NCBI GenBank assembly: GCA_964036315.1
Contig: OZ038487.1
Coordinates: 51,192,719 to 51,256,718 of the forward strand
Source of the DNA: Acanthosepion esculentum
Lineage: Eukaryota; Mollusca; Cephalopoda; Sepiida; Sepiidae
Reading direction: 5' to 3'
DNA: 64,000 bases
Shown one piece after another: positions 23,541-34,489 of this stretch. The notes beneath the pieces are model-generated. The model did no database searches and was not told the origin of the DNA. It was given only the letters and a program-made list of their open reading frames with translations. How positions within the stretch are numbered: position 1 is the first letter of the stretch; every line of letters starts with the position of its first letter. The translations under genes and the position numbers were made by a program.

Positions 23541-23623
23541 TGCTCTACTCTGTATTGAGCACTCTTTAAAGAATAATAATTGTTGGTTATTGGAATTCAC
23601 TCCGTATATACCAATCCTAAACT

Positions 23624-23625
<2 letters not shown>

Positions 23626-23659
<34 letters not shown>
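23626..23659. repeat. (TA)n microsatellite
   Basis: TA array at the tail end of the minus-strand SINE 23660-23968. Confidence 0.95.
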
Positions 23660-23662
<3 letters not shown>

Positions 23663-23968
23663 TATACATTATTCGGACTATTGTCCTCATCTTTGTCGCC
23701 ATATTTGTCACAACGTTTTGGCCGTTGTACGCTCCGGCCTTCTTCAGGTGGTTGGAATTTCGAACCGAACCCTTTATTTCGATCACTGGGGTAGACTGTT
23801 CTAGTTCCACGAGCCATGTTTGATGGATGTCAGTTATCAGTTATCTCCTGGTAATTTTTCCCTCTGAAAGTTCTCCACTGCCTGAACCGGGTATTGAACT
23901 CACACTCTTTGGGTCTGTTACTGGATCTAACCAACGCCTTTATCCACCGTACCATGCATTATATAGAC
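23660..23968 (-). repeat. tRNA-headed SINE ending in (TA)n
   Basis: Minus strand: GGTACGGTGGATAAAGGCG (A-box region), GAGTTCAATACCCGG (B-box), then a body with ACCTGAAGAAGGCCGGAGC and AAAACGTTGTGACAAATATG, ending in the TA array. Confidence 0.6.
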
Positions 23969-24059
23969 AATATATATATATATATATGCATTACTCTTCA
24001 TGTAAGAAATGAGTTCTCTTAGCCACTGGTGTATTTTGTATAGGAAATGCTAAAATTTC

Positions 24060-24202
24060 CCTTTCTCTCTGCTATGCCCTGATGGCTTAGAGGTAGGATC
24101 GCTGACTGATGCCAAATTGGTTGTTTCAATCCCGGCTTCAAGCAATCGGACATTTAGCCACACTGAAGAGCTGTGATACAGCGAAACAGTCGGTCTGTGG
24201 AT

Positions 24203-24205
<3 letters not shown>
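24060..24205 (+). repeat. tRNA-headed SINE-2 copy (partial), (TA)n tailed
   Basis: GATGGCTTAGAGGTAGGATC (A-box) and TTGTTTCAATCCCGG (B-box), then GAGCTGTGATACAGCGAAAC, running straight into a TA array. The same core occurs at 39439-40041 and 54547-54851. Confidence 0.75.

Positions 24206-24270
<65 letters not shown>
24206..24270. repeat. (TA)n tail of SINE-2
   Basis: About 32 TA units following the SINE 3' end. Confidence 0.95.
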
Positions 24271-24272
<2 letters not shown>

Positions 24273-24405
24273 TACAATCTGAATTACGATACCAATTTGT
24301 AAATGTTCAATTTCACCTTGTAAAATAAAATTCACAGAATTTTTCAAACAGTCAATGGATGATAATATATTGAAATAAAAATTGGATTATATACCAACGG
24401 ATTAC

Positions 24406-24477
<72 letters not shown>
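24406..24477. repeat. (TA)n microsatellite
   Basis: About 35 TA units with one TAC interruption. Confidence 0.95.
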
Positions 24478-24479
<2 letters not shown>

Positions 24480-24589
24480 GATTGTCACTTCTTTGCAGAA
24501 GATGCCCATCTCTTCACTTGGTAGGTTCTTATCTTTTTTCATTCAGAATTTTATTATTTCCATCATTTTTACCCAAGCTAAAGTTCTAC

Positions 24590-25280
24590 TATGGAGCCAT
24601 AAGTGATTATTAAGGTGAGCTTCATTTTTACAAGCTCTTTTACACATGTAGCAAACATAAGGTTTGTCTTTGTCACCTATATTCAAAACTTGCCTGCCCC
24701 TGTGTACGACCATGTGATGTTTGGGTCCTGCAACTGGCTTAAAACCTTGTCACAAAACTCGCACAAATAACCTACAGGTCTTTTGGGTTGCATTCACAGA
24801 TGTTTCCACCTGACCTCACTGTTGTGATGTCATGTGACTGGCTAAACCAGTCACCAAAAGGGTGACTTTTCCACAAATACTGCAAGTCTGTTTTTCCTAA
24901 TAGCTCTGGGACAGATTCTATTTCAGCCTTCCTATTTGGCATGCTTTTTGTTGGAATGCTCAGTTCTCTTCTGCTCAAAATTGTTGCAGTGTTCCAAAAT
25001 CAACCTTTTCCAGCCACATCTATCTCCAGCAACTGTTTTCCTCTCTTCAACATTAATGCCAAGAGTCTTTCAGTCACATTTATGTAAATCCTTGAAATGA
25101 TTTTTGGGCTTAATTATTGGGTTGATTACCGTGTACCAGCTCACCATAAAAAAGTATTTTGGCCAATTTGCCATCCTTCAAACAAGTCAGATAACCTGTC
25201 CAATGCATTTGATTATGGAGAAATAGTTTCTCTATTCTGACTATGTTTGCAAACTTTTGTGTCTGGAATACAAGACTGCC
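24590..25280 (-). pseudogene. non-LTR retrotransposon ORF2 C-terminus with C2H2 finger
   Basis: Minus-strand translation, with several frame changes, gives LTGYLTCL...GKLAKILFYGELVH, a KSFQGFT block, VEERKTVAGDRCGWKRLILE, FEQKRTEHSNKK, and a final zinc finger CYMCKRACKNEAHLNNHLW, LH (C-x2-C-x12-H-x3-H, bases about 24603-24665). This matches the usual C-terminal order of a LINE ORF2 family in which a GHVxRM/GEL segment, an AxDRxxWR segment and a terminal finger follow the reverse transcriptase. A second decayed finger-like stretch (CEFCDKVL) lies upstream. Inactive. Confidence 0.6.
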
Positions 25281-25360
25281 AATTGATGTACAAATTTTAT
25301 CTCAGGCACTGCTGGTGAAAATGCTTTAAGACTTTAATGTACCTTCAGTAGGTTAGGTAG

Positions 25361-25364
<4 letters not shown>

Positions 25365-25423
<59 letters not shown>
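25365..25423. repeat. (TA)n microsatellite
   Basis: About 30 TA units. Confidence 0.95.
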
Positions 25424-25427
<4 letters not shown>

Positions 25428-25574
25428 AACTTGTAAACAAACCTCTAAAAACAGTTATTTCTGATGAAAGATTGAGGTCGATCTGAAATATCAAATTACA
25501 TATATATATAAAAAAAATATAAATAAATACTTTCATAAAAAACTTTTCTTTAATTTACAACTTTTTAGTTGTTT

Positions 25575-25603
25575 TATATATATATATATAGAGAGAGAGA
25601 GAC

Positions 25604-25634
<31 letters not shown>
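25575..25634. repeat. compound (TA)n(GA)n(GATA)n
   Basis: TA 25575-25590, GA 25591-25601, GATA from 25605. Confidence 0.95.
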
Positions 25635-25639
25635 AAGAG

Positions 25640-26285
25640 ACATGTGTGTATGCATTAGTACATCAATAGTTCCATCACCTAATGATTAAAAATCATTTAT
25701 ATTACACAAAAGAAGATATTTATTTTTCAACATATGCTTCTTAATCCAAATGTGTATATTATTAATATATTTAAAATATTATAGGGTGAAAATTTCAGAT
25801 CAAAATTTAGTTAATATTAGGCAATGGACATACTGATCAACCCTTAACTAAGACTGCAAACCAAGGTGAATAAAATTATTTTATGCAACAAACATTTATC
25901 TTTCGACATAATCTACTTTCAAATGAACACAATTCAGTGGTGAATATTAACTACTATTTTGAACATTATACAGTGAAAATTTCAGATCAATAATATCTAT
26001 GTATGAATCATAAAGGCAGAACGACTCATTATTTTTAAATCATCCTAAATTTTCTGGGTACAAATCTGGTCAGATTTTAAATAATTTACTCAATGTGACT
26101 TTTCCTTTTTAGTAACCACCTTGAGTAAGTAAAGATTCAGAAATTTCACTTCATATGGACTATCAGCTTGGTTTTGATATAGAAGGACCAGAGAAACAGT
26201 TTAGAAATGAACCACTAGGCTATCCACATAGGTGATTTGATTACAGTGGTGAAAACTTGTGTAGAAACAACTACACTTTTTAGAA
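25640..26285. other. no recognised gene; weak internal duplication
   Basis: GTGAAAATTTCAGATCA occurs at about 25786 and 25975, each preceded by similar ACAxxCATTTATxTTTCxACAT sequence, suggesting an old 190-base duplication. Nothing else recognised. Confidence 0.4.
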
Positions 26286-26289
26286 AAAA

Positions 26290-26525
26290 TGGTAACAGAA
26301 GTCTCCACAGAGCTATTCTTAAGTTTGAATTCAGAGTTTTCCTCCCCCTAGACTGGTTGTCAACCAAAGAGTGAGAGCTGAGTCTGCCTGCTATTTAATC
26401 CATAGATGGAGGGAGTAAAGATGGATTCATACCTTTCCCAAGGGTATTTGTGCAAAAGTTAAAGTAATAAACTCAGATTGAATTTAAACTTGGCTTGACA
26501 ATTTCTCTTTCTGTGTTGCTAAAGA
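26290..26525 (-). repeat. tRNA-headed SINE-1 copy
   Basis: Plus-strand view shows TATTTAATCCATAGATGGAG, ACCTTTCCCAAGGGTATTTG and TTGAATTTAAACTTGGC (complement of the B-box region). Confidence 0.7.
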
Positions 26526-26529
26526 TAAT

Positions 26530-26616
26530 CTATATACACACACTTACACACACACATATACACAGATAGATGCACACACATACACATACACACACATATA
26601 TACATATATATACATG

Positions 26617-26664
<48 letters not shown>
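26530..26664. repeat. (CA)n/(TA)n compound array
   Basis: CACACA- and ATACACA-rich, then TA from about 26626. Confidence 0.95.
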
Positions 26665-26665
<1 letters not shown>

Positions 26666-26872
26666 CTGGCCACTTGTATTCAAGGATACCCGTCTACTTG
26701 GGTGACTAGCCAGTCCCTATTCCAGATGCTTGCTCAGGTGCATTTGTGTTTATTCAACACCCACAGAGCCCACCAGTAGTTTATACTGCAACTATGCTGA
26801 GCAGACCATAGTTACAATTTCTGGGACAGACTGTGTTATCTAGTGTGATCAACAATTTGAACAAGGACAGAG
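26665..26872 (-). repeat. tRNA-headed SINE-3, truncated copy
   Basis: Matches 43708-43915 closely (AGCTGGCCAC, GTATTCAAGGATACCCGTCT, TTTATACTGCAACT, GTGATCAACAAT) and stops where mariner copy 2 begins. Confidence 0.8.
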
Positions 26873-27477
26873 AAAAGATGCTCTGATTATTCTGATAAGA
26901 AAAGAACTCCCAAATTTATTGGTGAGGCACTTGATGTAGACCTCTGTGTTGAGGCTGAGGCGACTCAACGTGGTGGCCTACATCTAGTGCCTTGAGAAGG
27001 TAGTGTTGTCCTGGGTCAAGAAGGTGGCTGCTGGAAGATCCTATCTCTTGCAACAGCACTCTACACCATGCCACACAAACAGGAGAACCCAGTCATGGCT
27101 GTCAGACAATTTCTGTGACCACATGACTCCTTACATTTGACCACCAAACTCTGCAGACTTGGAATTCCTTTGATTATTATAGGTGGGGTGCACTTGAGTG
27201 AGAGACCAACAAAACTCCTTGTAATACCAAAGATGTACTGAAGGCAAGGAATATGGCAGCCATCTTCAACTTAAACAAGGAGACCATCCAGAAGAGCTGC
27301 AGGAGATTTCAAAGTTGTCTGGAGGCTGTGGTTGAAGCCAATAGCGATTTATTGAATAAATATACTCTTTAGCATTTCAAGATATATTTGTGTAATTTTG
27401 GTAAATATATCACTTAAAATGAGTTGTCAGTGTTATTTTAATTTTTGCATAATTTATCACACTCTGTATATTCATAT
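26873..27477 (+). mobile_element. mariner-type relic, copy 2 (internally deleted)
   Basis: Retains an N-terminal DYSDKKRTPKFIGEALDV segment, then fuses to the catalytic half (GLEKVVL-like LPW region, CHATQTG-like second-Asp region and RRFQSCLEAVVEANSD). The 3' TIR region (TAATTTATCACACTCTGTA) ends near 27477. The left TIR is missing at the junction with the SINE-3 fragment. Confidence 0.7.
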
Positions 27478-27589
27478 AGAAGTCAAGGTTTCAAAAGCTT
27501 AAGTTTTAGTTCAAAAACTGAAGGTTAACTTATTCATGCAGAAAAGTTTTAAAAAGAAAAAAAAACAGATTATATAAGTAATGTAACAA

Positions 27590-27975
27590 AAAACTTGAGG
27601 CAGCAAAGAAATTGGCTCTACAGAAGGATGCTGTGAATGCCATAGACTGAACATGTGAATAATGACAATGTTTTATGGAAAATGTATAGAAAAAGGACAC
27701 TTTTACTTAATACCAGAAATGGATAGATGAAATTTCTTGAGCTATTTTTGAGGAAAGTGGGCTTGTAAAATTTAACACAAGACATACTGAAGGTAAAAGA
27801 ACCAGAGGAAAGCTGCAAATAATCTACCTAACAAACCCGTGTCAATGATCGTTAGTACAGGACTGGGGAAGGATAGCAAAAAGATAACTTGCACTTATAG
27901 GTACAAAGAATAGGAAGTTGTGGAGAGCCATGATCGCCAATGTCCTGTTGGGACACTGCACATACAAGAAGTATT
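27590..27975 (+). mobile_element. RTE-type LINE 3' end, copy 6
   Basis: GGCTCTACAGAAGGATGCTG, ACATGTGAATAATGACAATG, tail GTGGAGAGCCATGATCGCC and AATGTCCTGTTGGGACA. Confidence 0.7.
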
Positions 27976-28004
27976 GTAACAGTCATCTGTTTAATAAGTG
28001 GAAT

Positions 28005-28270
28005 TGGAATGGTTAAATTCAAATTATGATCAAATCTGTTTCATTCTCTTTACACTAATGACCTTGGAAAAGGCATAACTCCATCTTCCTCCATCTATGG
28101 ATTAAATAGCAGTGGCAAAAAGTCTGGGAGAAGGAAAACTGAGTTTAAAATCTTGTGAATAATAGGAAAGACTGGGCTCTTTATCTTTGCTATGGAAACT
28201 AGTCTATTTGAAGAACAGCTCAAAGTTCAAAACCATTCTGAAGAGGGATGTCCCATCAAAACTAATAGAC
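28005..28270 (+). repeat. tRNA-headed SINE-1 copy
   Basis: AAATTCAAATTATGATC (B-box region decayed), CCTTGGAAAAGGCATAAC, CCATCTATGGATTAAATAGC, GGAAACTAGTCTATTTGAAG. Confidence 0.65.
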
Positions 28271-28439
28271 TTTGGGACTCGTAGTAGTGATCATGACTGT
28301 TTTATCAAGTTGCCATCTGCAAGATGGTTAATTCTCAGCCTTAGACTTAAAAGCCAAAGAGCAATAAAGGTAAATGCTTTAAAATCTAAAGATAAAAAGA
28401 CATACGATAAGATAAAAAGCTAATTAATTTGCAATGTTC

Positions 28440-28960
28440 AAGAGATGTTTTTTTTAGATGCTTTATCCTTTCAGAACATAGGAAGTCATGTTTCTCCACA
28501 GTTTCCCTCTGTTTAACATCTGTGAATTTCCATGACTTCTTGGGAAAAACAGTTAAGTATTTTTTTTTAAATACTATATCTCTTCAGAACAGAAAGCCAT
28601 TTTTCATGACAATAACTTTTCCACTACCTGTACATCCAGAAGAGGTGTACTTCTCCTATATGCCATGTTCTTTCAGAACGTGGGTGATCATGGTTCTCCA
28701 CAAATTTCTGTCCCTTGCAGCCCTTAGTAAATTTTTTCCTTATATCTCCCAGTCCCTGTTCTGCCAACTGTTTATAAAAGATTGTTAAGTAGGCTATGCA
28801 CTGTTTTCTTGCCTTCAATATATGCTGTAAGTGTCAAATTTTCCATGCCAACTTTCCTCATTATGTGCCCAAGAAATTTCAACTGCCTCTTTCTTATGCT
28901 ATGTATAAGCGTCTTTTTTGTTTCCATTTTCTCTAAAACTTTGCTGTTATCTGTTTTAGA
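28440..28960 (-). mobile_element. stacked RTE-type LINE / SINE 3' ends
   Basis: Three successive minus-strand tails start at about 28455, 28575 and 28655, each marked by CTTTCAGAAC or CTTCAGAAC followed by a CATG-TTCTCCAC-like block. The last extends into a longer RTE end (CTTTCCTCATTATGTGCC, GAAATTTCAACTGCCTC). Confidence 0.6.
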
Positions 28961-29385
28961 GAACTACATTTTTTGAGAAAATATTAAGAGCTTAATTATA
29001 TATGGATAACAGATTAAAATCTATGCATTATAGAAAAGGTTTATGATCAACTCTCAGCATTAGACATAAAAGCCTGTAAACAGGTAAAGTAGGTAAAAGG
29101 GTTCAAATTTAAGGATGAGAAGCTGTTCACTGCCTTCAACAGAAGAAACTCAATAACTTTTGTGATCAAAATCAAAATCAAAATTTCTTTTCTCAATTCT
29201 CCTGAGATGTCATCCATTTTTTTCAACATTTTTAAGATCCAATTTTTAAACAAAATGTTAGAGCTTAACCTATATAAGTGTAACAGCACAAAATCTCTAT
29301 ATGATGAAAATTCTTAGCCTCAGACATGAAAAATATCCATATTATTACCAGAAAATAATTGAGATATAATAAATGTACTAATATA
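28961..29385. other. no recognised feature
   Basis: AT-rich spacer. Confidence 0.6.
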
Positions 29386-29390
29386 TATAT

Positions 29391-30500
29391 ATTTTTTTTA
29401 ATCATTTCACCCCAAGCAAGGCAATAAAACCACTAACGTGCAGGGGGGGGGGGTATTTGAGCGTGAAAGAATATATGAAAAAGAAAAACATTATTAAGAA
29501 GTGAAAACAATAAAAGGACAGGAATTAAGAAGCCAGAAGATAACATTTGACATTGCACTTAAATTTTTGAAGATCAAAGTTGGCTGGAAAGTAAGAAGCC
29601 AGAAGAGATTTCCACAAGCGAGAAGTGCAAGAGAAGAAACTGTTAACATGGAACATATGGTTACATCTAACCATTTCAAATGTAAAATGATGAGATCTTA
29701 TTTCCAATCTAGTACTGTGCTTAAATTCATAAAGTTTAAGTACCATAGATGAAAGTTCATCAGACCATGAAAATATTTATAGAAAAGGCACAGGAAAGCT
29801 ACATTATGGTGGTGAGAAAGGGATTGAAGCCAAGATGCCAGGTCAGGAGAAACAACATTGCAGATTTTACTTTGGATTTCATTGGATCTCTAAATATATA
29901 GCAGGAGCATCAGACCATATGTGACAGGAATATTCAAAGCATGGTTGAATGGTCAGTCAGTCAGTTATATGCCATGCATGATACATCCTTAAGCGATCAT
30001 GTACCTTTCGATACATGACTGACAAGGCAGATTTTTTCCCACAGTGGGTTGCCATTTCATTTTGTGGTAGACCAGTTGCCATCCAAGGCTACAGAACACA
30101 GTCTGTTCTGCTATTTACCCATAGCTAGCAGGGAGAAGAATAGGATTCATACCTTTCCCAAGGGTATGAGCATGTAAGTGAATGTAATGGATTTGACTGG
30201 AATTCGAACTTGGCTCTTTGATTCCTCAATCCGAGCCACTATCCATTACTCCACCGTGTCTCCAGGGTTGAATGGTAGATTTATAAATATGTAAGATAGA
30301 TTTGGGCAAGAAAAATTGTCAAGCACAACACAGTGAACAAACTTTTTTATCAGAATAGTAGTAGACCTAGCAAATTATTTAAAATAATCTTTCGACTTCA
30401 TGTCAGTGGAAAACGCTAGCCCGAAAAGGTGCAATGAGTCACTCTCATGGATGTTAGCATCTACCATGTTTATGGAAGGCAGATTTTACCAATGAAATAC
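29391..30500 (-). mobile_element. LINE-A 3' end, copy interrupted by a SINE
   Basis: Starts with T run and AATCATTTCACCCCAAGCAA (complement of the LINE-A tail). The body matches the copy at 55771-56545: CAGTGGAAAAC and GTTAGCATC blocks. It continues seamlessly across a SINE inserted at 29954-30265. Degenerate, not coding. Confidence 0.7.
29954..30265 (-). repeat. tRNA-headed SINE-1, full-length insertion with TSD
   Basis: Flanked by 11-base direct repeats GGTTGAATGGT (29943-29953 and 30266-30276). On the minus strand the head reads GTGGAGTAATGGATAGTGGC (A-box side) and AAGTTCGAATTCCAG (B-box), then CCCTTGGGAAAGGTATGAAT and GCAACTGGTCTACC, ending CTGACTGACTGA. It sits inside the minus-strand LINE-A copy. 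Confidence 0.85.
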
Positions 30501-30559
30501 TATAGAATATTGTCAAATGAAGCACATCAATATATTTTTTAACATTTTTCAGTCTATTT

Positions 30560-30975
30560 TTTTAATAAAGTTTACAAATTACAAGACTTGAGAGCCACTC
30601 AAGGCATAGAGTTATTGTTTGAGATGTGTGATATAAATATATGATGGGAGGATGAAAAAGGTAGATAATGACTCCCTTGTCTTGAAGCAGTTAAGATTGT
30701 AGTGTTCAGGGAAGCATCCACAAAAGATTCTGTACCACAAAGTAGCATTTCTTGGGAAAAAAAAGACTGAGTGGAACTTCCTGTTAACAATTGGAATACA
30801 GAGAAAATGAGGGTGAGTTGACAGTGTGAATGTTGCATAGCATATCCCAGTTATAAAGATATGAACTGATGGAAAAAGAGTGAAAATATGCCATAGAAAT
30901 TGTGATAGAACAATGATTGATTTCCAATGTTGCATCTGAGGGAAAGAGGCACTTGAGGGTCTGATGAAAAGTGAA
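30560..30975 (-). mobile_element. LINE-B 3' end, copy 2
   Basis: Plus-strand view: GACTTGAGAGCCACTCAAGG tail complement, TGTAGTGTTCAGGGAAGCAT, GTTGCATCTGAGGGAAAGAG. Head to head with the LINE-A fragment that starts at 30980. Confidence 0.65.
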
Positions 30976-30979
30976 GACT

Positions 30980-31740
30980 AAGTGGCTCCAGATCATAGAC
31001 AAAACTTTTGGCTTACCATCAGCATGGGTGATGTCAGACCTATAGAGAGTAACACACTGTGCCTTCTTGGCCTCACATTTTCAGCTGACTTGAAGTGGAG
31101 CAACTACATTAAATCAATAACTGCATCTACTGCAAGGAAAGTTCGGTCATTATGTCATGTCAGAAAATCTTTCTCATCAGAATCCATCTTGCACATTTAC
31201 AAATTTACCATTCCTCAGTGTATTGAATACTATTGCTATATCTGGCCTGGTGCTCCTACCATTCGTCTTGAGGTTCTTGACAAAATCCAAAGATGGATAT
31301 GTAATGTAATCGATCCAGACCACACATCTTGACTTTCTCACAGATGTGACATAGCTTCTCTCTGTCTTTTCTACAAATATTTTCATGGTTGTAACAACAA
31401 GTTTTTTTGTTCAATGGTGCTCTGACTACATGAATTTACGTGTGCAACTAGATTGGCATCTAGGTCCCACCTGTTTAATGCTGAAATAGCTAAATGAAAC
31501 CACCACTTCTACTCCAACAGTGTCTTTTCTTGCACTTCCCACCTGTGGAACTCCCATCCATTGACTTGCTTCCCTGTTAACTACAATCTTCAAAACTTAA
31601 ATGCAATGTCAATAGCTATCTTCTGTCTTCTTGAATCCTGTTCATCTTTTGTCCTTTTTTAAATCTTCCCTATACTCAGTCTTTTGTCTCACTTTCACTC
31701 CCTGAAACCTCTTGTATACTAGCAGCCTAATTTGACTCAT
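30980..31740 (+). mobile_element. LINE-A reverse transcriptase C-terminal relic
   Basis: Open frame at 30982-31332 reads LCLLGLTFSADLKWSNYIKS, then HICKFTIPQCIEY-like residues (actual ILHIYKFTIPQCIEYYCYIW) and LDKIQRWICNVIDPDH. These correspond to the thumb and connector after the RT palm of jockey/CR1-type LINEs. Then stop-laden RRCDIASLCLFYKYFHG-like sequence. No poly-A tail visible. Confidence 0.7.
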
Positions 31741-32305
31741 GTACACAAACTTTAAATTTAGGGCTGAAAATTTTTTAATGTTCTATGGACTGATTTATTT
31801 ATATTATCAAGTATAGTATAGCCTTGCCTGTAATTAGTTATTTGCTAGAAATTCTTGGTGGAAAGAGAAAGTTTTGAAATTTTATGTATTAATCGTTTTT
31901 GTTTTAATTTGATATTTGCTATGTCATATATCTTAAGATTAGTCATAATCTTTACAATGAATTCTCACTTAAGATGAAACCATATTTGAATTTTTGAGAA
32001 GGAGAATCATTGTTTATTAGTTCTTCAGTAGTATTTCTTTCATCTTAAATTCTGTAGCTTTTTAGTGCAACAACCAGATCATCATTCTGTAATTATCAAG
32101 TAGTGTACACCAGAAATAAAGAATAAACCTCTGGCAAGATTTGAATTCATTTGCTCTTGGGAAACATTTTATCCATGATGATATCTGGCTGAGGAGTTCA
32201 CAAAGGCTCATCAGCAGGAATCCTTCTAATTTAGCCATATAAATTCCTTTCTTTCTCTGAATGCCATATGCTGCCATCTGGTTTTAGATTTTCATTTCTC
32301 CTGAG
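31741..32305. other. no recognised feature
   Basis: AT-rich spacer without a recognisable repeat or gene. Confidence 0.6.
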
Positions 32306-32309
32306 TTAA

Positions 32310-32475
32310 TTGGGTTGTGCAGATGGTATAATATATAACAGCTCATAATAAGAAACCAGCGAACACAGTTTAAATTCCAGTCATATTCATTACATTCCCT
32401 TATGTGAAAATACCCTTAGGAAAGGTATGAATATATCTCTTCTCTCCCATCTATGGGTTAAATAAAAGGACTTCT
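32310..32475 (+). repeat. tRNA-headed SINE-1, 5' part
   Basis: TTGTGCAGATGGTATAATAT, CAGTTTAAATTCCAGTC (B-box region), CCCTTAGGAAAGGTATGAAT, CCATCTATGGGTTAAATA, then truncated. Confidence 0.7.
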
Positions 32476-33435
32476 TTCAAGAAAAGAAACAGTTATCTCC
32501 AAAAATTGTTAATGCAATATTCACTCACAAATTAAAAAAGAATTATTCTTACAATTCAAGATATGTTTCATCATTAAATAACAAACATGGTTGATAAGAC
32601 ATAAAAATGAATGAATAAATCAATCAATCCTGAGTTAATTGTACTAATTTACATTAATTAACCGAAACAATCTATAAAATGATATAGGCTAAATCATCCC
32701 ATATTTTACTGTCATGTGTGATAAATAAATGGTGACCGAGAGTAAAAGAGAAATAATTTTTGTCTTTGAAATTCAGTTCTTTAAGACTGGAAAATTTCAA
32801 TTTCTAGGATATGGAGGATTTCTTTGTAAAAATTTCCCTATATCTATTTTATATGCCATAAAAGGTACTTTTCTAATTTGTTCTTCTGTGGTCATTAAGT
32901 TTTTTTGGTTAATTACCAGATGTATCAGAAATTTATATTTCTGGGTCAAAACTCAAACATGGACATAAACTAGAGCGCTATACTGAACAAGCAGAAATTG
33001 TTTCTCACATTATTTGTTGTTTTTAAATTTTCCTAATTTTTAGAAAACTAATGATGGGATCCATGGAAATATTTGTGCTATTAATGTGAAAGATATTTGC
33101 TATATTATGCATAAATCACAGTATACTGAATATCACTATTATAATATTTTCAGAATTATACCAGATTTTCCAAGTTTCACATTATTAGCCAAGTTACTGA
33201 AACTCCAAGACACATTATGTCGTTATGGAAAATTACAATTACAGAATGTGTGCAATATTCAAAGACTTGACGGAAATACTGAAAACAAATGCATTGTAAT
33301 GACAACAAAATTAGAAAGATAAAATTAATACGAAATGTATGATCTCTGTTCTGAATCTAGTTTTAAGCATTGTTCATCTATGAATTTCATAAGCTGTTGC
33401 ATTTCTTCATACGAAAAAAACTACACAGCATCCAG
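32476..33435. other. no recognised feature
   Basis: AT-rich. Short open frames without domains. Confidence 0.6.
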
Positions 33436-33439
33436 AATG

Positions 33440-34480
33440 GCATTAAAATGTTAATCTTTGCAGGTAAATTTCTCTTCCCCAATATAACCTTTATCTTCAG
33501 AATATTGCAAAAGTTTTCACTAGGTTTTAAAAAGCTGGTCACTTCGTCAAATAAATTTTTTAAAAATCCATTTTATTCAGATATTCACTAGATTTCTTTG
33601 TTAAATGTGGTGGAGCATTGTCAGACATAAAAGTGATCTTTCTGAACTCTTTGGATTCTTCTTGAACCATGGTTCTATCTGCACCTTCAAAAATGTACAT
33701 TTGAATTGTCATTTCCAAATCATCTGGTTCCCAACTATAAGCCCACCATTTTGCCAACTCTCACTAGTCACAAAAGTTTTGTCATTTGATGTAAGACCCA
33801 ACCTTTGGTTGTATTTCATGTTGTCTAGATTCTTCAGATCCCAGTTCCACATCCCAGACTGAATTAATGATGGACAATTTTCTTAGTTTTTGTTTTGCTT
33901 TATTCCAATTGGAAGATACAGTAATTATAACATTGTTTCTTGGAGCAAGAGAAAAGAGGAAGAAAGAAAAGACAAATGTCAACAGACAGGCAAACAGAGC
34001 CAAATTTGGGCACTACAAGGAGTCTTCACTCTTCCATTCTCACAAATGTACAGACTTCCTTTGTTATTTTTGATCTGATATTAAAAGTTAAAGAGACAAT
34101 CCATCACTGTCATATTTCGATGCCCTCAGGGTTCAAACCATTCCTTCTCAGTTTGGACTGTCAGAGATCTGACCAGTACAGTAGGGTTTGTCATTTTGAA
34201 CAATTTGACACATTCTGTAACAAGCTTCAACATTTCCTTATTGCCAAAATGCCTGAAAATTACATAGTTCAACAAAAAAAGATTTTTAATCGCTTCTCTC
34301 TTTATACAGATCAGTCAGATAATGTTCTAAACTTAACCTTTATCAGATTTGCTTTGGAGTTCTAAGATTTTCAATGAATTTCTTATCAATTTGATGATAC
34401 ATACTGATCATTTTGGCAATTTCCAGAATTGTTTTACTTTTGCAAGTTCTAAAGTTATTAAACATTTCACTTTCTATCTC
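33440..34480 (-). pseudogene. Tc1-like transposase relic
   Basis: Minus strand. The clearest part (33560-33757) gives AKWWAYSWEPDDLEMTIQMY and KITFMSDNAPPHLTKKSSEY, LNKMDF, the second catalytic Asp block (DNAPPH). Toward the N-terminus, near 34440, ILEIAKMISMYHQIDKKFIE resembles the transposase helix-turn-helix. Stops are frequent and the third acidic block is not visible. Ends (TIRs) not found. Confidence 0.5.
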
Positions 34481-34489
34481 AAATCAGAC

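Noticed and set aside
23725..23770. Hammerhead in the minus-strand SINE (CTGAAGA then AAAACGTTG)
   Set aside because: CTGAAGA fits the core and a stem II can form, but the GAAA is AAAA and no NUH cleavage triplet is placed after a stem III.
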